Shown here: one piece after another, positions 1-8,348 of the stretch
Layout of the letters: every line of letters begins with the position of its first letter
Position numbering within the stretch: position 1 is the first letter of the stretch
Source of the DNA: Azophilus sp965247035
GTDB lineage: Bacteria > Pseudomonadota > Gammaproteobacteria > Pseudomonadales > Azotimanducaceae
Assembly: GCA_965247035.1 (NCBI GenBank)
Contig: CBDFGJ010000001.1
Span: 62,001-126,000 of the forward strand
DNA: 64,000 bases
Reading direction: 5' to 3'
The notes under the pieces: generated by a model
The model's input: the letters and a program-made list of their open reading frames with translations, nothing else
Databases searched by the model: none
What the model was told of the DNA's origin: nothing
Translations under genes and position numbers: made by a program

Positions 1-483
1 CCAAATCTTGGAGCCGTTCAGCAGATAGTCCTGGCCATCGGTCTTGGCGTTGAGCTGAAGCGAAGCGAGGTCCGATCCGGAGCCGGGTTCGGAGTATCCT
101 TGGCACCAGTAATCCTCGCTGGACAGAATGCGCGGCAGCAAGGTCTTCTTTTGTTGCTCGGTGCCGTAGCCGATCAACATGGGGCCGCACATGCTCAACC
201 CCATCGGTGCCAAGCTCGGTGCACCGGCCTTGCTGGTCTCTAATGACCAGATGTAGCGGCGCATGAGGTCCCAGCCGGTGCCGCCATGCTCCTTGGGCCA
301 ACTTGGCGCCACCCAGCCCTGTCGGTGCAGGATGCGGTGCCAGCGGATGTTGTGCTCATAGTCCAGAAACATCCCCGGGCAAAGCCGCTGGGCTGCTTTT
401 AGATCATCCGTCAGCGCCTCGTTGAGGAAGGAGCGGACGTCCTCGCGAAAGGACTCATGCGCATCGCTGAATGAAATGTCCAA
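1..483 (-). CDS. Acyl-CoA dehydrogenase, N-terminal part (runs off left edge)
   Basis: This is the first 161 codons of an acyl-CoA dehydrogenase, a flavoenzyme that introduces the alpha-beta double bond into acyl-CoA thioesters. The 3' end lies beyond the left edge. The frame is open to the edge and shows the N-terminal helical domain, an LIGYGTEQQKK stretch and the family motif YSEPGSGSDLASL followed by DGQDYLLNGSKIW, which line the FAD/substrate pocket. The best start is a TTG at 481-483 giving MDISFSDAHESFRED, a normal beginning for the family. No ATG precedes it in frame, and the upstream purine stretch GAGCAGG is a weak ribosome site. Neighbouring SDR, crotonase and oxygenase genes suggest a catabolic acyl-CoA substrate, but the specificity cannot be read from this fragment. 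Confidence 0.9.
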   Translation of the reverse strand, partial: MDISFSDAHESFREDVRSFLNEALTDDLKAAQRLCPGMFLDYEHNIRWHRILHRQGWVAPSWPKEHGGTGWDLMRRYIWSLETSKAGAPSLAPMGLSMCGPMLIGYGTEQQKKTLLPRILSSEDYWCQGYSEPGSGSDLASLQLNAKTDGQDYLLNGSKIW

Positions 484-976
484 TGGCTGCCTGCTCTAGT
501 TGCTCGTTGAGGCTTGCGCCGACCCTGACCTGTCGGCGTCAATGGCGCCAAGGCCCTTTGCATTGCGGAACAAGGCCCATGTAACGCTTGATCTGAACCG
601 GCCTAGTGGCCAATCCGGTCAGTGACGCCGAGCTTGATGATGCGGCAAAAGGGATTGTGCGTAAAGGCGTCGTTGTTCACATCCCGGGGCACGAAGGGCG
701 GACCTTCATTGCATCATTCAGCGAGTGCATGGCGGCAAGCGCGCCACTGTAGCCGGACTTGGGATGCTGTCAACGGCGTGTACAGGCTCAGGGCGTTTCG
801 AATTTTCGGAACCAGCGCGCCAATGCGCCGAAAATCGCCGGGGCCGACATTCCGGAATGTGCCGAGCCCATACACGGCGTTCCAAATGGGCGAGCCCGCC
901 TGCTGGCGCAACCTTGGCGAACAGGGGCGCTCGCCGGTTATTATGATGCTGCCCACAATCCAAGGAGGATGTTTTC
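484..976. other. Intergenic region, no convincing gene
   Basis: About 490 bases separate the divergent acyl-CoA dehydrogenase and SnoaL-like genes. Short ORFs exist on both strands but overlap one another, have no ribosome sites and resemble nothing I know. Two ordered elements are visible: an 8-bp inverted repeat (ATTTTCGG at 802-809 with CCGAAAAT at 828-835) and a perfect 14-bp palindrome at 847-860. Both lie 115-175 bases before the SnoaL-like start and could be regulatory. Confidence 0.5.
847..860. promoter_or_regulatory. 14-bp perfect palindrome, possible operator
   Basis: ACATTCCGGAATGT equals its own reverse complement. It sits in the spacer between two divergent genes, 117 bases before the 977 start, just downstream of another short inverted repeat. 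A dimeric regulator site is possible. There is no recognisable consensus for a named regulator family, and chance occurrence cannot be excluded. Confidence 0.3.
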
Positions 977-1483
977 ATGGACCCAAAGCTTCAGGAACTG
1001 CTCGACAAGAAGGCTTGCGAGGAGGTCATCCATCGTTACGGGCGCACCCAGGACTGGCTGGACGACGCAGGCCAGGCATCCTGTTTCTGGCCTGATGCGG
1101 AAGTTGATTTCGGCTTTTTCAAGGGCAATGGGGCGGACTGGGCCACCACCGTGATGGCGCACGAGCGGGAGGCGCCGCGCCGCTGGCACCTGAGTACCAG
1201 CGTCATGGTGCAGGTGGAGGGTGATCGCGCCCGCGCCGAGTGCTACGGCATCGCCGTTGGCGGACGGGAAGTGGACGGGCAGATGGAGGACAGGATGTAC
1301 GGCGGCCGCTATCTGGACGAATTGGAGAAGCGCAACGGCGAGTGGCGCATCTCCAAGCGCACCTACATCCTCGATTGGAGCCACGAGTTCCCCGATGCCC
1401 TTAAGGCCACAACCGGCGAGGATTTCGCATTGCATGTGCTGAACATCCACGATGGCGGCCACCCCATGTACCGGCCGCTTTAG
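977..1483 (+). CDS. SnoaL/NTF2-like domain protein
   Basis: This 168-residue protein has the size and pattern of the SnoaL-like branch of the NTF2 fold: an N-terminal helix (LLDKKACEEVIHRYGRTQDW), then a curved beta sheet ending in GEWRISKRTYILDW. The family includes polyketide cyclases, dehydratases and small hydroxylase-like proteins, often beside catabolic dehydrogenases; the substrate is unknown. AAGGAGGA lies seven bases before the ATG, which fixes the start. The gene is divergent from the acyl-CoA dehydrogenase. A second, only distantly similar NTF2-like gene lies at 6867. The fold assignment is firm, the reaction is not. Confidence 0.75.
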   Translation: MDPKLQELLDKKACEEVIHRYGRTQDWLDDAGQASCFWPDAEVDFGFFKGNGADWATTVMAHEREAPRRWHLSTSVMVQVEGDRARAECYGIAVGGREVDGQMEDRMYGGRYLDELEKRNGEWRISKRTYILDWSHEFPDALKATTGEDFALHVLNIHDGGHPMYRPL

Positions 1484-1609
1484 CGCGCCTCAACTAACGA
1501 AATATCGCCGCAAGCTAGCCGGCCTGAAGCTGCGAGCTGTCAACCGCGCAAGATAGGCTTGGCGTTCGGCTTGCAGCGCTAGGGTTTGCGGGCAGTTGAG
1601 GCTGGCGCC

Positions 1610-1640
1610 GCGCCGGATTCGGATGCAAAGAATCCGGCGC
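1610..1640. other. Perfect 11-bp hairpin between SnoaL-like gene and htpG
   Basis: GCGCCGGATTC (1610-1620) and GAATCCGGCGC (1630-1640) pair perfectly around a 9-base loop. There is no T run on either strand, so it is not a typical intrinsic terminator. It could still end transcription of the SnoaL-like gene. It lies just before the htpG promoter candidate and outside its predicted transcript. Confidence 0.45.
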
Positions 1641-1653
1641 TGCCGGTTGGGAC

Positions 1654-1682
1654 CTTGTTTTCACGTCGCTCGCCCCTATATA
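1654..1682 (+). promoter_or_regulatory. Candidate heat-shock (sigma-32-like) promoter of htpG
   Basis: CTTGTTT at 1654-1660 is followed after 12 bases by CCCCTATA at 1673-1680, close to the sigma-32 pattern CTTGAAA-N11 to 16-CCCCATNT. The same DNA also reads as a sigma-70 promoter, TTGTTT-N16-TATATA. Transcription would begin near 1688, leaving a leader of about 25 bases before the htpG ATG. Heat-shock control of htpG is established in other bacteria; for this site it is inferred from the match. Confidence 0.5.
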
Positions 1683-1713
1683 GGCTGCTGCATCAGGATG
1701 TTGACTGGGAATC

Positions 1714-3615
1714 ATGACCGCACAACCAGAAACCCGTAAATTCGAGACCGAGGCGCGTCAGTTATTGAATCTGATGATTCACTCCCTTTATTCGAACCGG
1801 GAGATCTTTCTGCGCGAATTGATTTCCAATGCCTCGGACGCCATCGACAAACTGCGCTTCAAAGCGATAGAGCAACCCGAGCTGGTTGGTGAAGACAACG
1901 ACTTCGCTATTCGCGTCACCTTTGACAAGGATGCCAAAACACTCAGCGTCCAAGACAACGGCGTCGGCATGACCCGCGACGAGGTAATCGAAAACTTGGG
2001 CACCATCGCCCGCTCCGGCACCTCTGAATTCCTCAAGCAGCTAAGCGGCGATGAACAAAAGGACGCCAACCTCATTGGCCGGTTCGGGGTGGGCTTCTAC
2101 AGCGCATTCATCGTTGCTGAGGAAGTGGAGGTGTTGGCCCGGGGTGCCGGCGTGGAAGCGGGCGTGCGTTGGACCTCCAAGGGCGAGGACAGCTTCAGCG
2201 TGGAAGAGGCTGAAGCGCCCCGCGGCGTTCAGGTCATCCTGCATTTGCGGGACGATGCCTTGGAGTTTGCGGAGGATTTCCGCCTGCGCAGCCTGGTGCG
2301 CAAGTACGCCGACCACATCCCTGTGCCGGTGCGCATGCTCAAGCAGGCTGATGCGGACGCGGACAGCGAGGCCAGGTCTGGCGATGAAGAGTGGGAAATC
2401 GTCAATGCGGCCACCGCCTTGTGGACCCGCTCCCGCTCAGAGGTGTCGGATGCCGAGTACCGGGAGTTCTACAAGCACGTCTCCCATGACTTTGAAGACC
2501 CGCTGACCTGGAGCCATAACAAGGTTGAAGGCCGCTGGGAGTACACCAGCGTCCTGTACCTGCCCAAGCGCGCCCCCTTTGATTTATGGAACCGGGAATC
2601 CCCCCGTGGCCTGAAGCTCTACATTCAGCGCGTGTTCATCATGGACGACGCCGAGCAGTTTCTGCCCCTGTACCTGCGCTTCGTCAAAGGCGTGGTGGAT
2701 TCGAACGACTTGCCGCTCAACATCTCCCGCGAAATCCTGCAGCAGGACGAGCGCGTGGCCAGCATCCGCTCCGCCCTCACCAAGCGCGTGCTGACCACCC
2801 TGGAGACGTTGGCGAAAAATGAGCAGGATGACTATCGAACGTTTTGGAATGAGTTTGGCGATGTGCTCAAGGAGGGTGTGGGGCAGGACCCCGTCAACCA
2901 GAAATCCTTGGCCAAGCTGCTGCGCTTCGCCTCCACCGCCAGCGATGGAGATGCCCCCAGCGCCAGTCTGCCGGACTATGTGGAGCGCATGGTCGAAGGA
3001 CAGGAACGAATCTACTACTTGGTGGCGGAGAGCTACGACAACGCCCGCTCCAGCCCCCACTTGGAAGTCTTTCGCGACCGCGGCATTGAGGTGCTGCTGC
3101 TCTTTGGCCGCGTTGACGAGTGGTTGATGTCGAATCTGCCGGAGTTCGATGGCAAGTCCCTTCAGGACGTCACCCGAGCCGGCTTGGTGCTGCCTGGCGA
3201 AGACAAGGGCGAAGCGGGCGACGATGGCAAGGCCGACGGCAGCGATGAGGACGACCCCTTGGCCGAACGGATCAAGGCAGCGTTGGGAGATCGAGTGGAA
3301 AGCGTGCGCCGGTCCAACCGCCTGATCGACTTCCCGGTCTGTTTGGTTCAGGGCGAGTTCGCGCTAGGGCGGCAGATGCAGCGCATCATGCAGGCCACCG
3401 GCCAATCGTACAGTACGCCCAAGCCGGGCTTCGAGTACAATGCCGAACACCCGCTGCTTAAGCGCCTGGATGAAGAAGCTGACGAGGACCGTTTTGCCGA
3501 CTTGGTCGCCGTGCTGTTTGACCAAGCCGCCTTGGCCGAAGGGGATGCATTGCAGGATGCCGGCGCCTATGTCGGTAGGATCAACCGCTTGCTGCTGGAA
3601 TTGCTCGAACGCTAG
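1714..3615 (+). CDS. htpG: Molecular chaperone HtpG (bacterial Hsp90)
   Basis: A complete 633-residue Hsp90-family chaperone, the usual bacterial length, which uses ATP to remodel client proteins in the cytoplasm. The N-terminal GHKL ATPase domain shows FLRELISNASDAIDKLRF near residue 30, DNGVGM and IGRFGVGFYSAF. The middle domain carries the NISREILQQ segment typical of the catalytic-loop region. The C-terminal dimerisation domain begins after an acidic linker (KGEAGDDGKADGSDEDD). The start ATG lies 12 bases after a purine patch (ACTGGGAATC). A heat-shock-type promoter candidate lies directly upstream. No defects are visible. Confidence 0.98.
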   Translation: MTAQPETRKFETEARQLLNLMIHSLYSNREIFLRELISNASDAIDKLRFKAIEQPELVGEDNDFAIRVTFDKDAKTLSVQDNGVGMTRDEVIENLGTIARSGTSEFLKQLSGDEQKDANLIGRFGVGFYSAFIVAEEVEVLARGAGVEAGVRWTSKGEDSFSVEEAEAPRGVQVILHLRDDALEFAEDFRLRSLVRKYADHIPVPVRMLKQADADADSEARSGDEEWEIVNAATALWTRSRSEVSDAEYREFYKHVSHDFEDPLTWSHNKVEGRWEYTSVLYLPKRAPFDLWNRESPRGLKLYIQRVFIMDDAEQFLPLYLRFVKGVVDSNDLPLNISREILQQDERVASIRSALTKRVLTTLETLAKNEQDDYRTFWNEFGDVLKEGVGQDPVNQKSLAKLLRFASTASDGDAPSASLPDYVERMVEGQERIYYLVAESYDNARSSPHLEVFRDRGIEVLLLFGRVDEWLMSNLPEFDGKSLQDVTRAGLVLPGEDKGEAGDDGKADGSDEDDPLAERIKAALGDRVESVRRSNRLIDFPVCLVQGEFALGRQMQRIMQATGQSYSTPKPGFEYNAEHPLLKRLDEEADEDRFADLVAVLFDQAALAEGDALQDAGAYVGRINRLLLELLER

Positions 3616-3765
3616 CGTTTCTGCCGGGCCTTCCCAAACCCTGGCCGATGCGATTCGCCGTCGCGCTTGGCCTGTCAACAACGGGCGGCTTGTGCGCCGC
3701 AAGTGGTTGCTGGCACAGCGCACCGGCATGGGTTGTAGTACGCCGCCGCTGGTGCTTGTCAAGAC

Positions 3766-4674
3766 ATGATCTGCAAGCGTTGCCTGTGGCTGTTGGCGTT
3801 CATTCCGGGCCTGACCGTCGCCATCGCCGAGGATTTGCCGGGTGCCGTCGAGCCGGACGGCCTTGACCGCTTTCCCCGCGCCTGGATTATCGCCTTTGAT
3901 TGGGAGCGGGAATTGGCCCCCCGTGAATTCGTCGTCAGCTCGGTGGAGAAGATCCGTCGCGAACTGCTTATTGAGCGCAAGCTGCGTTTAGAGGCAACGG
4001 CCTTGCGCGTCACCTATCAGGTGCCGGAAGGCACCCCCCGTCAGGAGGTGGTTGCCCACTACCAACAAGCCTTGGGGCCGCAAGCGCTCTTTACCTGCCA
4101 CGGACGGGATTGCGGCCGCAGCAACGACTGGGCCAATCAGGTGTTTGGTCAGGCCATTCTGTACGGTCCCGACGCCGATCAGTTCTACATTGCGGCTGAC
4201 CGTGGCGGTGAATTGATTTCCGTCTATGTCATTGAGCGCGGCAATCAGCGCGTTTACGTTCATGTGGAGGCGCTTCAGCCTCTGACCGCGGTGGAGTCCA
4301 TCATCAACCCCACCTTAGTTGAGGATTTGGCCGGCAATGGCTTCGCCGTCGTGGAAGGGGTGCGCCCTCGACGGGACGGCAGCATACCCGACCCCGGGCT
4401 GGGCACGCTTGCAGCCCTAGCCCCTAGGCTCGGCAGCTTTGAACGCTTGACCCTTTATGTGGTTTGCCACCTCTATGGACCGGAGGCAGCCGCTTTGTTG
4501 TTGGAGCGCTCCGGCACCTGTGCGGAAGCGGCCCGGGATGAGCTGAAGCGCCGCCTGTTGGGGGATGTCGCGCCGGTGCTCGTCGCCTTTGGCGCCGGCC
4601 CCCTGTTGCCGCGAGCCAGCGGTGCAGTGGCGCGGATTGAATTGGTGCTGCCGCACCGTCAGCAGCGCCGGTGA
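3766..4674 (+). CDS. DUF4892-type secreted protein
   Basis: A 302-residue protein with a Sec signal peptide (MICKRCLWLLAFIPGLTVAIA, probable cleavage after AIA). The segments FPRAWIIAFDWERE, VEKIRRELLIERKLRLEAT, LFTCHGRDCGRSNDWAN and FGQAILYGPDADQFYIAA match what I know of DUF4892, a family seen in Pseudomonas and relatives. The paired cysteines in CHGRDC may form a disulfide in the periplasm. The C-terminal half, after residue 190, has the shape of an OmpA-like or repeat-type beta/alpha domain without a clear peptidoglycan motif. Function is unknown. It is separate from htpG (150 bases) and aroC (161 bases). The ribosome site is weak. Confidence 0.75.
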   Translation: MICKRCLWLLAFIPGLTVAIAEDLPGAVEPDGLDRFPRAWIIAFDWERELAPREFVVSSVEKIRRELLIERKLRLEATALRVTYQVPEGTPRQEVVAHYQQALGPQALFTCHGRDCGRSNDWANQVFGQAILYGPDADQFYIAADRGGELISVYVIERGNQRVYVHVEALQPLTAVESIINPTLVEDLAGNGFAVVEGVRPRRDGSIPDPGLGTLAALAPRLGSFERLTLYVVCHLYGPEAAALLLERSGTCAEAARDELKRRLLGDVAPVLVAFGAGPLLPRASGAVARIELVLPHRQQRR

Positions 4675-4835
4675 CCACCACTCGGCAATGAGCTGGTTGC
4701 GGCCGCACTGCTCCCGGCTGGAATCGCCCGCTAGCATCCAGATTGATTTCGTATGGACCCTTGCCGCCGTCAAGGTTGCCCTGAATCAATCGCTAGCGCA
4801 TTGTTAACCTGCCTCTCAGATCAAGGAAGCTAGCC

Positions 4836-5906
4836 ATGTCCGGCAACACTTTCGGTCAATTGTTCAGGGTCACCACCTTTGGCGAAAGCCATGGTCCGGC
4901 TCTTGGCGCCATCGTTGACGGCTGCCCGCCGGGGGTGCCGCTGTGCGAACAGGATTTGCAGCCAGACCTGAACCGGCGGCGACCCGGGCGGTCGAAGTTC
5001 ACCAGCCAACGCCGGGAAGGGGATCAGGTCAAAATTCTTTCCGGCCTGTTCGAGGGCCACACCACCGGTACGCCCATTGCTCTGTTGATTGAAAACGAAG
5101 ATCAGAAAAGCAAGGACTACGACGACATCAAGGACTTGTTCCGACCGTCTCATGCGGACTACACCTATCACCACAAATACGGCATTCGCGACTATCGAGG
5201 CGGCGGCCGCAGCTCGGCGCGGGAAACGGTGATGCGGGTGGCGGCCGCGGCCATCGCCAAAAAGTGCCTGCGCGACCTCGTTGAGGTTAGCGTGCGCGGC
5301 TATCTATCCGCCATCGGCCACATTCGCCCCCGCTTCAGGTCTTGGACTGCGGTGGAGGACAATCCCTTCTTCTGTCCCGACCCCGAGTGCGTGGACGCCA
5401 TTGGTGCTTTCATTGACGACTTGCGCCGGCAAGGGGACTCCATCGGAGCTGAGGTCACCGTGGTCGCCAGCGGCGTGCCGGTGGGGTTGGGCGAACCCGT
5501 CTTCGCCAAGCTTGATGCGGACTTGGCCGGGGCTTTGATGGGCATCAATGCCGTCAAGGCGGTGGCCATAGGCGATGGCTTCGACGTGGTCAATCAACGG
5601 GGCACCGCTCATCGCGACGAGATGTCTGCCCAAGGCTTTCTCAGCAACCATGCCGGCGGCGTTCTCGGCGGCATTTCCTCCGGCCAGGACCTCATCGCCC
5701 GCTTGGCGTTGAAGCCCACCTCCAGCCTGACGACGCCGGGCAGAACATTGGATGTGGCGGGCAACGAAACCGAAGTGGTCACCAAGGGCCGTCACGACCC
5801 CTGCGTAGGCATCCGGGCGACCCCCATTGCGGAAGCCATGGTGGCGCTGACCTTGATGGACCACCTGCTTCGCCATCGCGGCCAAACGGGCAAACTCGGT
5901 TCCTGA
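4836..5906 (+). CDS. aroC: Chorismate synthase
   Basis: A 356-residue chorismate synthase, the last step of the shikimate pathway (EPSP to chorismate, needing reduced FMN). GESHGPALGAIVDGCPPG near the N-terminus contains the conserved histidine (H19). The glycine-rich GGGRSSARETVMRVAAAA segment and the C-terminal RHDPCVGIRATPIAEAM are family signatures. The length matches bacterial AroC. AAGGAAG lies eight bases upstream of the ATG. It stands alone, convergent with the ThuA-like gene 64 bases downstream. Confidence 0.98.
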   Translation: MSGNTFGQLFRVTTFGESHGPALGAIVDGCPPGVPLCEQDLQPDLNRRRPGRSKFTSQRREGDQVKILSGLFEGHTTGTPIALLIENEDQKSKDYDDIKDLFRPSHADYTYHHKYGIRDYRGGGRSSARETVMRVAAAAIAKKCLRDLVEVSVRGYLSAIGHIRPRFRSWTAVEDNPFFCPDPECVDAIGAFIDDLRRQGDSIGAEVTVVASGVPVGLGEPVFAKLDADLAGALMGINAVKAVAIGDGFDVVNQRGTAHRDEMSAQGFLSNHAGGVLGGISSGQDLIARLALKPTSSLTTPGRTLDVAGNETEVVTKGRHDPCVGIRATPIAEAMVALTLMDHLLRHRGQTGKLGS

Positions 5907-5970
5907 CCGGCCTTGGGAGTGTTCTTAGCGGGACCGCTGGGCCGACCGCCCCCGGCATGGTAGGGCTTTT

Positions 5971-6816
5971 TCATGGGTTGTCGCCGCCGGATCGTTGCGC
6001 TGACGCCCAAGCTCGCGCTTCGGCCGAACCCACCCACTGCAACGCATTCTCAAGCAGCCGCCGATAGCTTGGGTTTTCGTAGGCGATTGGCCCGTCGCCC
6101 ACGTCAGACACCACCACCGGGCTGGCTTGAACCGCATGCGCCCAAACGATGAGGTCGCTGCCGGGCGGATGGCTCCAGTTGGCCTGCTCCTCGGGCGGGG
6201 CCAACGGCGGCGGAGTGAAGTTTTCCGCAACAAAATCATATTCGCCGCGCAAAAGCGGCCTGACCCGCCGTTCAAACGCCGCCGTCTTGAGATAGATTTC
6301 ATCGGTGATTTCAAATCCGTCCTCCAGCCCGGACAGCACCGGATGCTGACATTGGGGAACGAGCTTCAAGGTTGGGTTGGGGTAGGGGCCGTGACCGCCG
6401 CGGTAGCCGGAGCCCGGTACGGTTTCGCCATCAAGTTGACCGGAATGCAGCATGAACGAAGAGCCGGATATCTGCCGCCACAGAGGCCATAAAGGCCAGG
6501 AGACGGTGGCGTGGTTCAGCAGCACCAAGCCCTTGCCGCTTTGCACTAGCGCCTCGATGCTTGCCCGGTAGTCCGCCGGCGGCAGGCCGGTGTTGTTGGC
6601 CCCGTCGTGCAGCAGGCCAATGCCGGGAATGCCGGACATGTCGTAGAACAGGATGCTGTCATAGGCGCCGACGTTCTCCGGCCTAAGCACCACCTGCGCC
6701 GCTGGCTGCTCCACCAAGGTGGCGGTGACGCCCGCCATGTCGGTGAACATGCCAAGAAAGCTGTCGTGGTCGTAGTCGTGCCCTTTGCTGACGATGAGAA
6801 CCTGAATGGAATCCAT
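5971..6816 (-). CDS. ThuA-like (trehalose-utilisation type) domain protein
   Basis: A 281-residue protein of the ThuA-like, class I glutamine-amidotransferase-fold family. It begins with a strand and turn (IQVLIVSKGHDYDHDSFLGMF), then DSILFYDMSG, GKGLVLLNHA (the nucleophile-elbow-like position) and a C-terminal PVVVSDVGDGPIAYENPSYRRLLENALQWV, which is typical of ThuA homologues. ThuA proteins are linked to disaccharide oxidation, but many members have unknown roles and this context is not sugar-related. AAGGAA seven bases before the ATG supports the start. It is divergent from the SnoaL-like gene at 6867 with only 50 bases between them, so the two may share control. Confidence 0.75.
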   Translation of the reverse strand: MDSIQVLIVSKGHDYDHDSFLGMFTDMAGVTATLVEQPAAQVVLRPENVGAYDSILFYDMSGIPGIGLLHDGANNTGLPPADYRASIEALVQSGKGLVLLNHATVSWPLWPLWRQISGSSFMLHSGQLDGETVPGSGYRGGHGPYPNPTLKLVPQCQHPVLSGLEDGFEITDEIYLKTAAFERRVRPLLRGEYDFVAENFTPPPLAPPEEQANWSHPPGSDLIVWAHAVQASPVVVSDVGDGPIAYENPSYRRLLENALQWVGSAEARAWASAQRSGGDNP

Positions 6817-6866
6817 GAGCCGTTTCCTTGTTAAAATGCTGTGCGAATGGTCCTTGAGGAAAAAAC

Positions 6867-7319
6867 ATGAACGCGATCGAAGAGCTTATAGAAATTGAAA
6901 CCATCAAGAAGCTGCGCATTGAGTATAGCCATTACTTTGACGGCCAGAACATCGACCAGCTGGCGGATCTTTTCACCGATGACGCCATTTGCGAGTTCGG
7001 CCCTGACTATGGTGGCGATTGGGTGGGCAAGGCGCAGATTCAGGCCAACTTCAAGCAGTACGCAGAAGCCGAAGGCCCGCCCCACGGCGTCATGCATGCG
7101 GTCACCAACCCGCTCATCCGCCTGCTGGACGAGACCACCGCCAACGGCCGCTGGTATCTGCTGGACCTGCGCACCACCGAAGGGGTGGAGAACCCGCTCA
7201 TTCTATTCGGAATCTATGATGACGTTTATCGTAAGGTCGATGGGCGCTGGCTGATCCATCGGACGCGCATAGACTTCTTGTGGCCGAAGCGGCAGTTCTA
7301 CGGGCCAAGGAATCTTTAG
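6867..7319 (+). CDS. SnoaL/NTF2-like domain protein (second copy type)
   Basis: A 150-residue NTF2-fold protein: an N-terminal helix IEELIEIETIKKLRIEYSHYFD, then LADLFTDDAICEFGP (the usual SnoaL-like cavity entrance), then a beta sheet ending in DGRWLIHRTRIDFLWP. Members of this family act as small dehydratases, isomerases or hydroxylase subunits; the substrate is unknown. GAGGAAAA precedes the ATG. The gene ends 10 bases before the convergent SDR gene. It is not a close duplicate of the 977 gene. Confidence 0.75.
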   Translation: MNAIEELIEIETIKKLRIEYSHYFDGQNIDQLADLFTDDAICEFGPDYGGDWVGKAQIQANFKQYAEAEGPPHGVMHAVTNPLIRLLDETTANGRWYLLDLRTTEGVENPLILFGIYDDVYRKVDGRWLIHRTRIDFLWPKRQFYGPRNL

Positions 7320-7329
7320 CGCCGCTGCT

Positions 7330-8103
7330 TCAGTTCGGCTGGCCGCCGGCCACGTCTATGAACTGCCCGGTGGTCCACTCGGCCGCTGGGGAGGCGAAGA
7401 ATACGGCGGCGGCGGCGCAATCCTCCGGTGTTCCTGTGCGCCCGAGGGGGATTGTGGGCCCGAAATTCTCCTTGGCTTCCTGTTCGGAGATGTTCATGGT
7501 TTCAACCAACATCTCCGTCACGATGAGCCCTGGCGCGATGCAGTTGACCGTGATGCCCTTGGGTGCTAGCTCCACCGCCAAGGTGCGGGCCATGCTGATC
7601 ATGCCCATGTTGGCGGCGGAGTAGACGCCGAAGCCGGGCGAGGGCTTGTGCGCAGCGATGGAGATGATATTGATGATGCGCCCGCCATGCTCCATGCGCT
7701 TGGCTGCTTGCTGTGAGCCCCACCACTTGGTCTTCATGTTCAAGCTGAGCTGCTCGTCGAATTTCTCCAGGGAGATGTCCGGTAGGGAGTGCATCTTGCG
7801 GTCTAAGTTGCCGCCGGCGTTGTTCACCATGATGTCGAGCCGGCCGAAATCGTCCACCACCTGGTCAAGCACCTTGGGGATGGCGGTAAAATCCATCACG
7901 TCAGCGGAAAGGCCAAGCCCGCGCCGCTCCCGCGCTTCTATTTCCTTGGCCACCGAGTCCACGTCATGTTGGCGGCGAGCCACCACCACCACGTCGGCAC
8001 CGCAATCGGCGAGCGCCAAGGCGATGCCCCGGCCAATGCCGCGCCCGCCGCCGGTAACCACGGCCACCTTGCCATCCAAGCGAAACAGTTCGTGCATTCC
8101 CAT
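7330..8103 (-). CDS. Short-chain dehydrogenase/reductase with altered active site
   Basis: A 257-residue classical SDR. The NAD(P) site TGGGRGIGRG is at residues 18-27, NNAGG follows mid-protein, and the C-terminal WTTGQFIDVAGG ends the fold. The active-site segment reads VYSAANMGM, so the lysine of the YxxxK pair is asparagine (codon AAC in the DNA); the tyrosine and the upstream serine (ISIAAHK) are present. The enzyme may have lost or changed activity. AGGAAGG lies five bases before the ATG. It may once have been co-transcribed with the minus-strand SDR genes now 1.9 kb upstream, beyond the inverted-repeat segment (inference). Confidence 0.9.
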   Translation of the reverse strand: MGMHELFRLDGKVAVVTGGGRGIGRGIALALADCGADVVVVARRQHDVDSVAKEIEARERRGLGLSADVMDFTAIPKVLDQVVDDFGRLDIMVNNAGGNLDRKMHSLPDISLEKFDEQLSLNMKTKWWGSQQAAKRMEHGGRIINIISIAAHKPSPGFGVYSAANMGMISMARTLAVELAPKGITVNCIAPGLIVTEMLVETMNISEQEAKENFGPTIPLGRTGTPEDCAAAAVFFASPAAEWTTGQFIDVAGGQPN

Positions 8104-8182
8104 CGTTGCCTTCCTGCTAAATTGAGCAGGTTAGTCTGCTTGGAGACTGTGGGCAAGGGGCGAGCGAAACGCTTGTCAAGGC

Positions 8183-8218
8183 AAAGCGGAAGTGTCCCTT
8201 TTTGCCCAGATCTGGAAC
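8183..8218 (+). repeat. Left 36-bp terminal inverted repeat
   Basis: These 36 bases are the exact reverse complement of 9925-9960. The outer end reads AAAGCGGAAGTGTCCC and the inner end contains the 10-bp palindrome CCAGATCTGG (8206-8215). The flanking bases differ on the two sides and no target-site duplication is evident. The pair bounds a 1,778-bp segment with the DNA methyltransferase. Confidence 0.9.
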
Positions 8219-8292
8219 CCTGCCCCAGACGTTGGTTCGCGCCTGCAAGAGCCAGTGTCGATTCTCGCGCCGCAACTGTATGTGTTCACTAT

Positions 8293-8323
8293 GTCAATGA
8301 CAAAATAGGATATTGTCATTGAC
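8293..8323. promoter_or_regulatory. Operator-like inverted repeat
   Basis: GTCAATGACA (8293-8302) and TGTCATTGAC (8314-8323) form a perfect 10-bp inverted repeat with an 11-base AT-rich centre. It lies 25 bases before the ATG of the 8349 ORF. A weak promoter (TTCACT at 8285-8290, TAGGAT at 8306-8311) would lie inside it. This layout is usual for autoregulated HTH proteins such as restriction-modification controllers or antitoxins, but no intact HTH gene follows. Confidence 0.5.
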
Positions 8324-8348
8324 TAGCTGACACACTCAGGAGAACACT

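Noticed and set aside
622..1095. Plus-strand 157-codon ORF overlapping the SnoaL-like gene start
   Set aside because: It overlaps the well-supported 977 gene in another frame, has no ribosome site and has an arginine/proline-rich shadow composition.
941..1462. 173-codon minus-strand ORF
   Set aside because: Completely antisense to the SnoaL-like gene, which has a strong ribosome site and family pattern.
5948..5971. Possible terminator between aroC and the ThuA-like gene (GCCC with GGGC then five T)
   Set aside because: The stem is only four base pairs with an 11-base loop; too weak to call.
8183..8218. Identification of the inverted repeats with a named insertion-sequence family
   Set aside because: The sequence resembles ends seen in several families, but I cannot name one without a database search, and no transposase is present.
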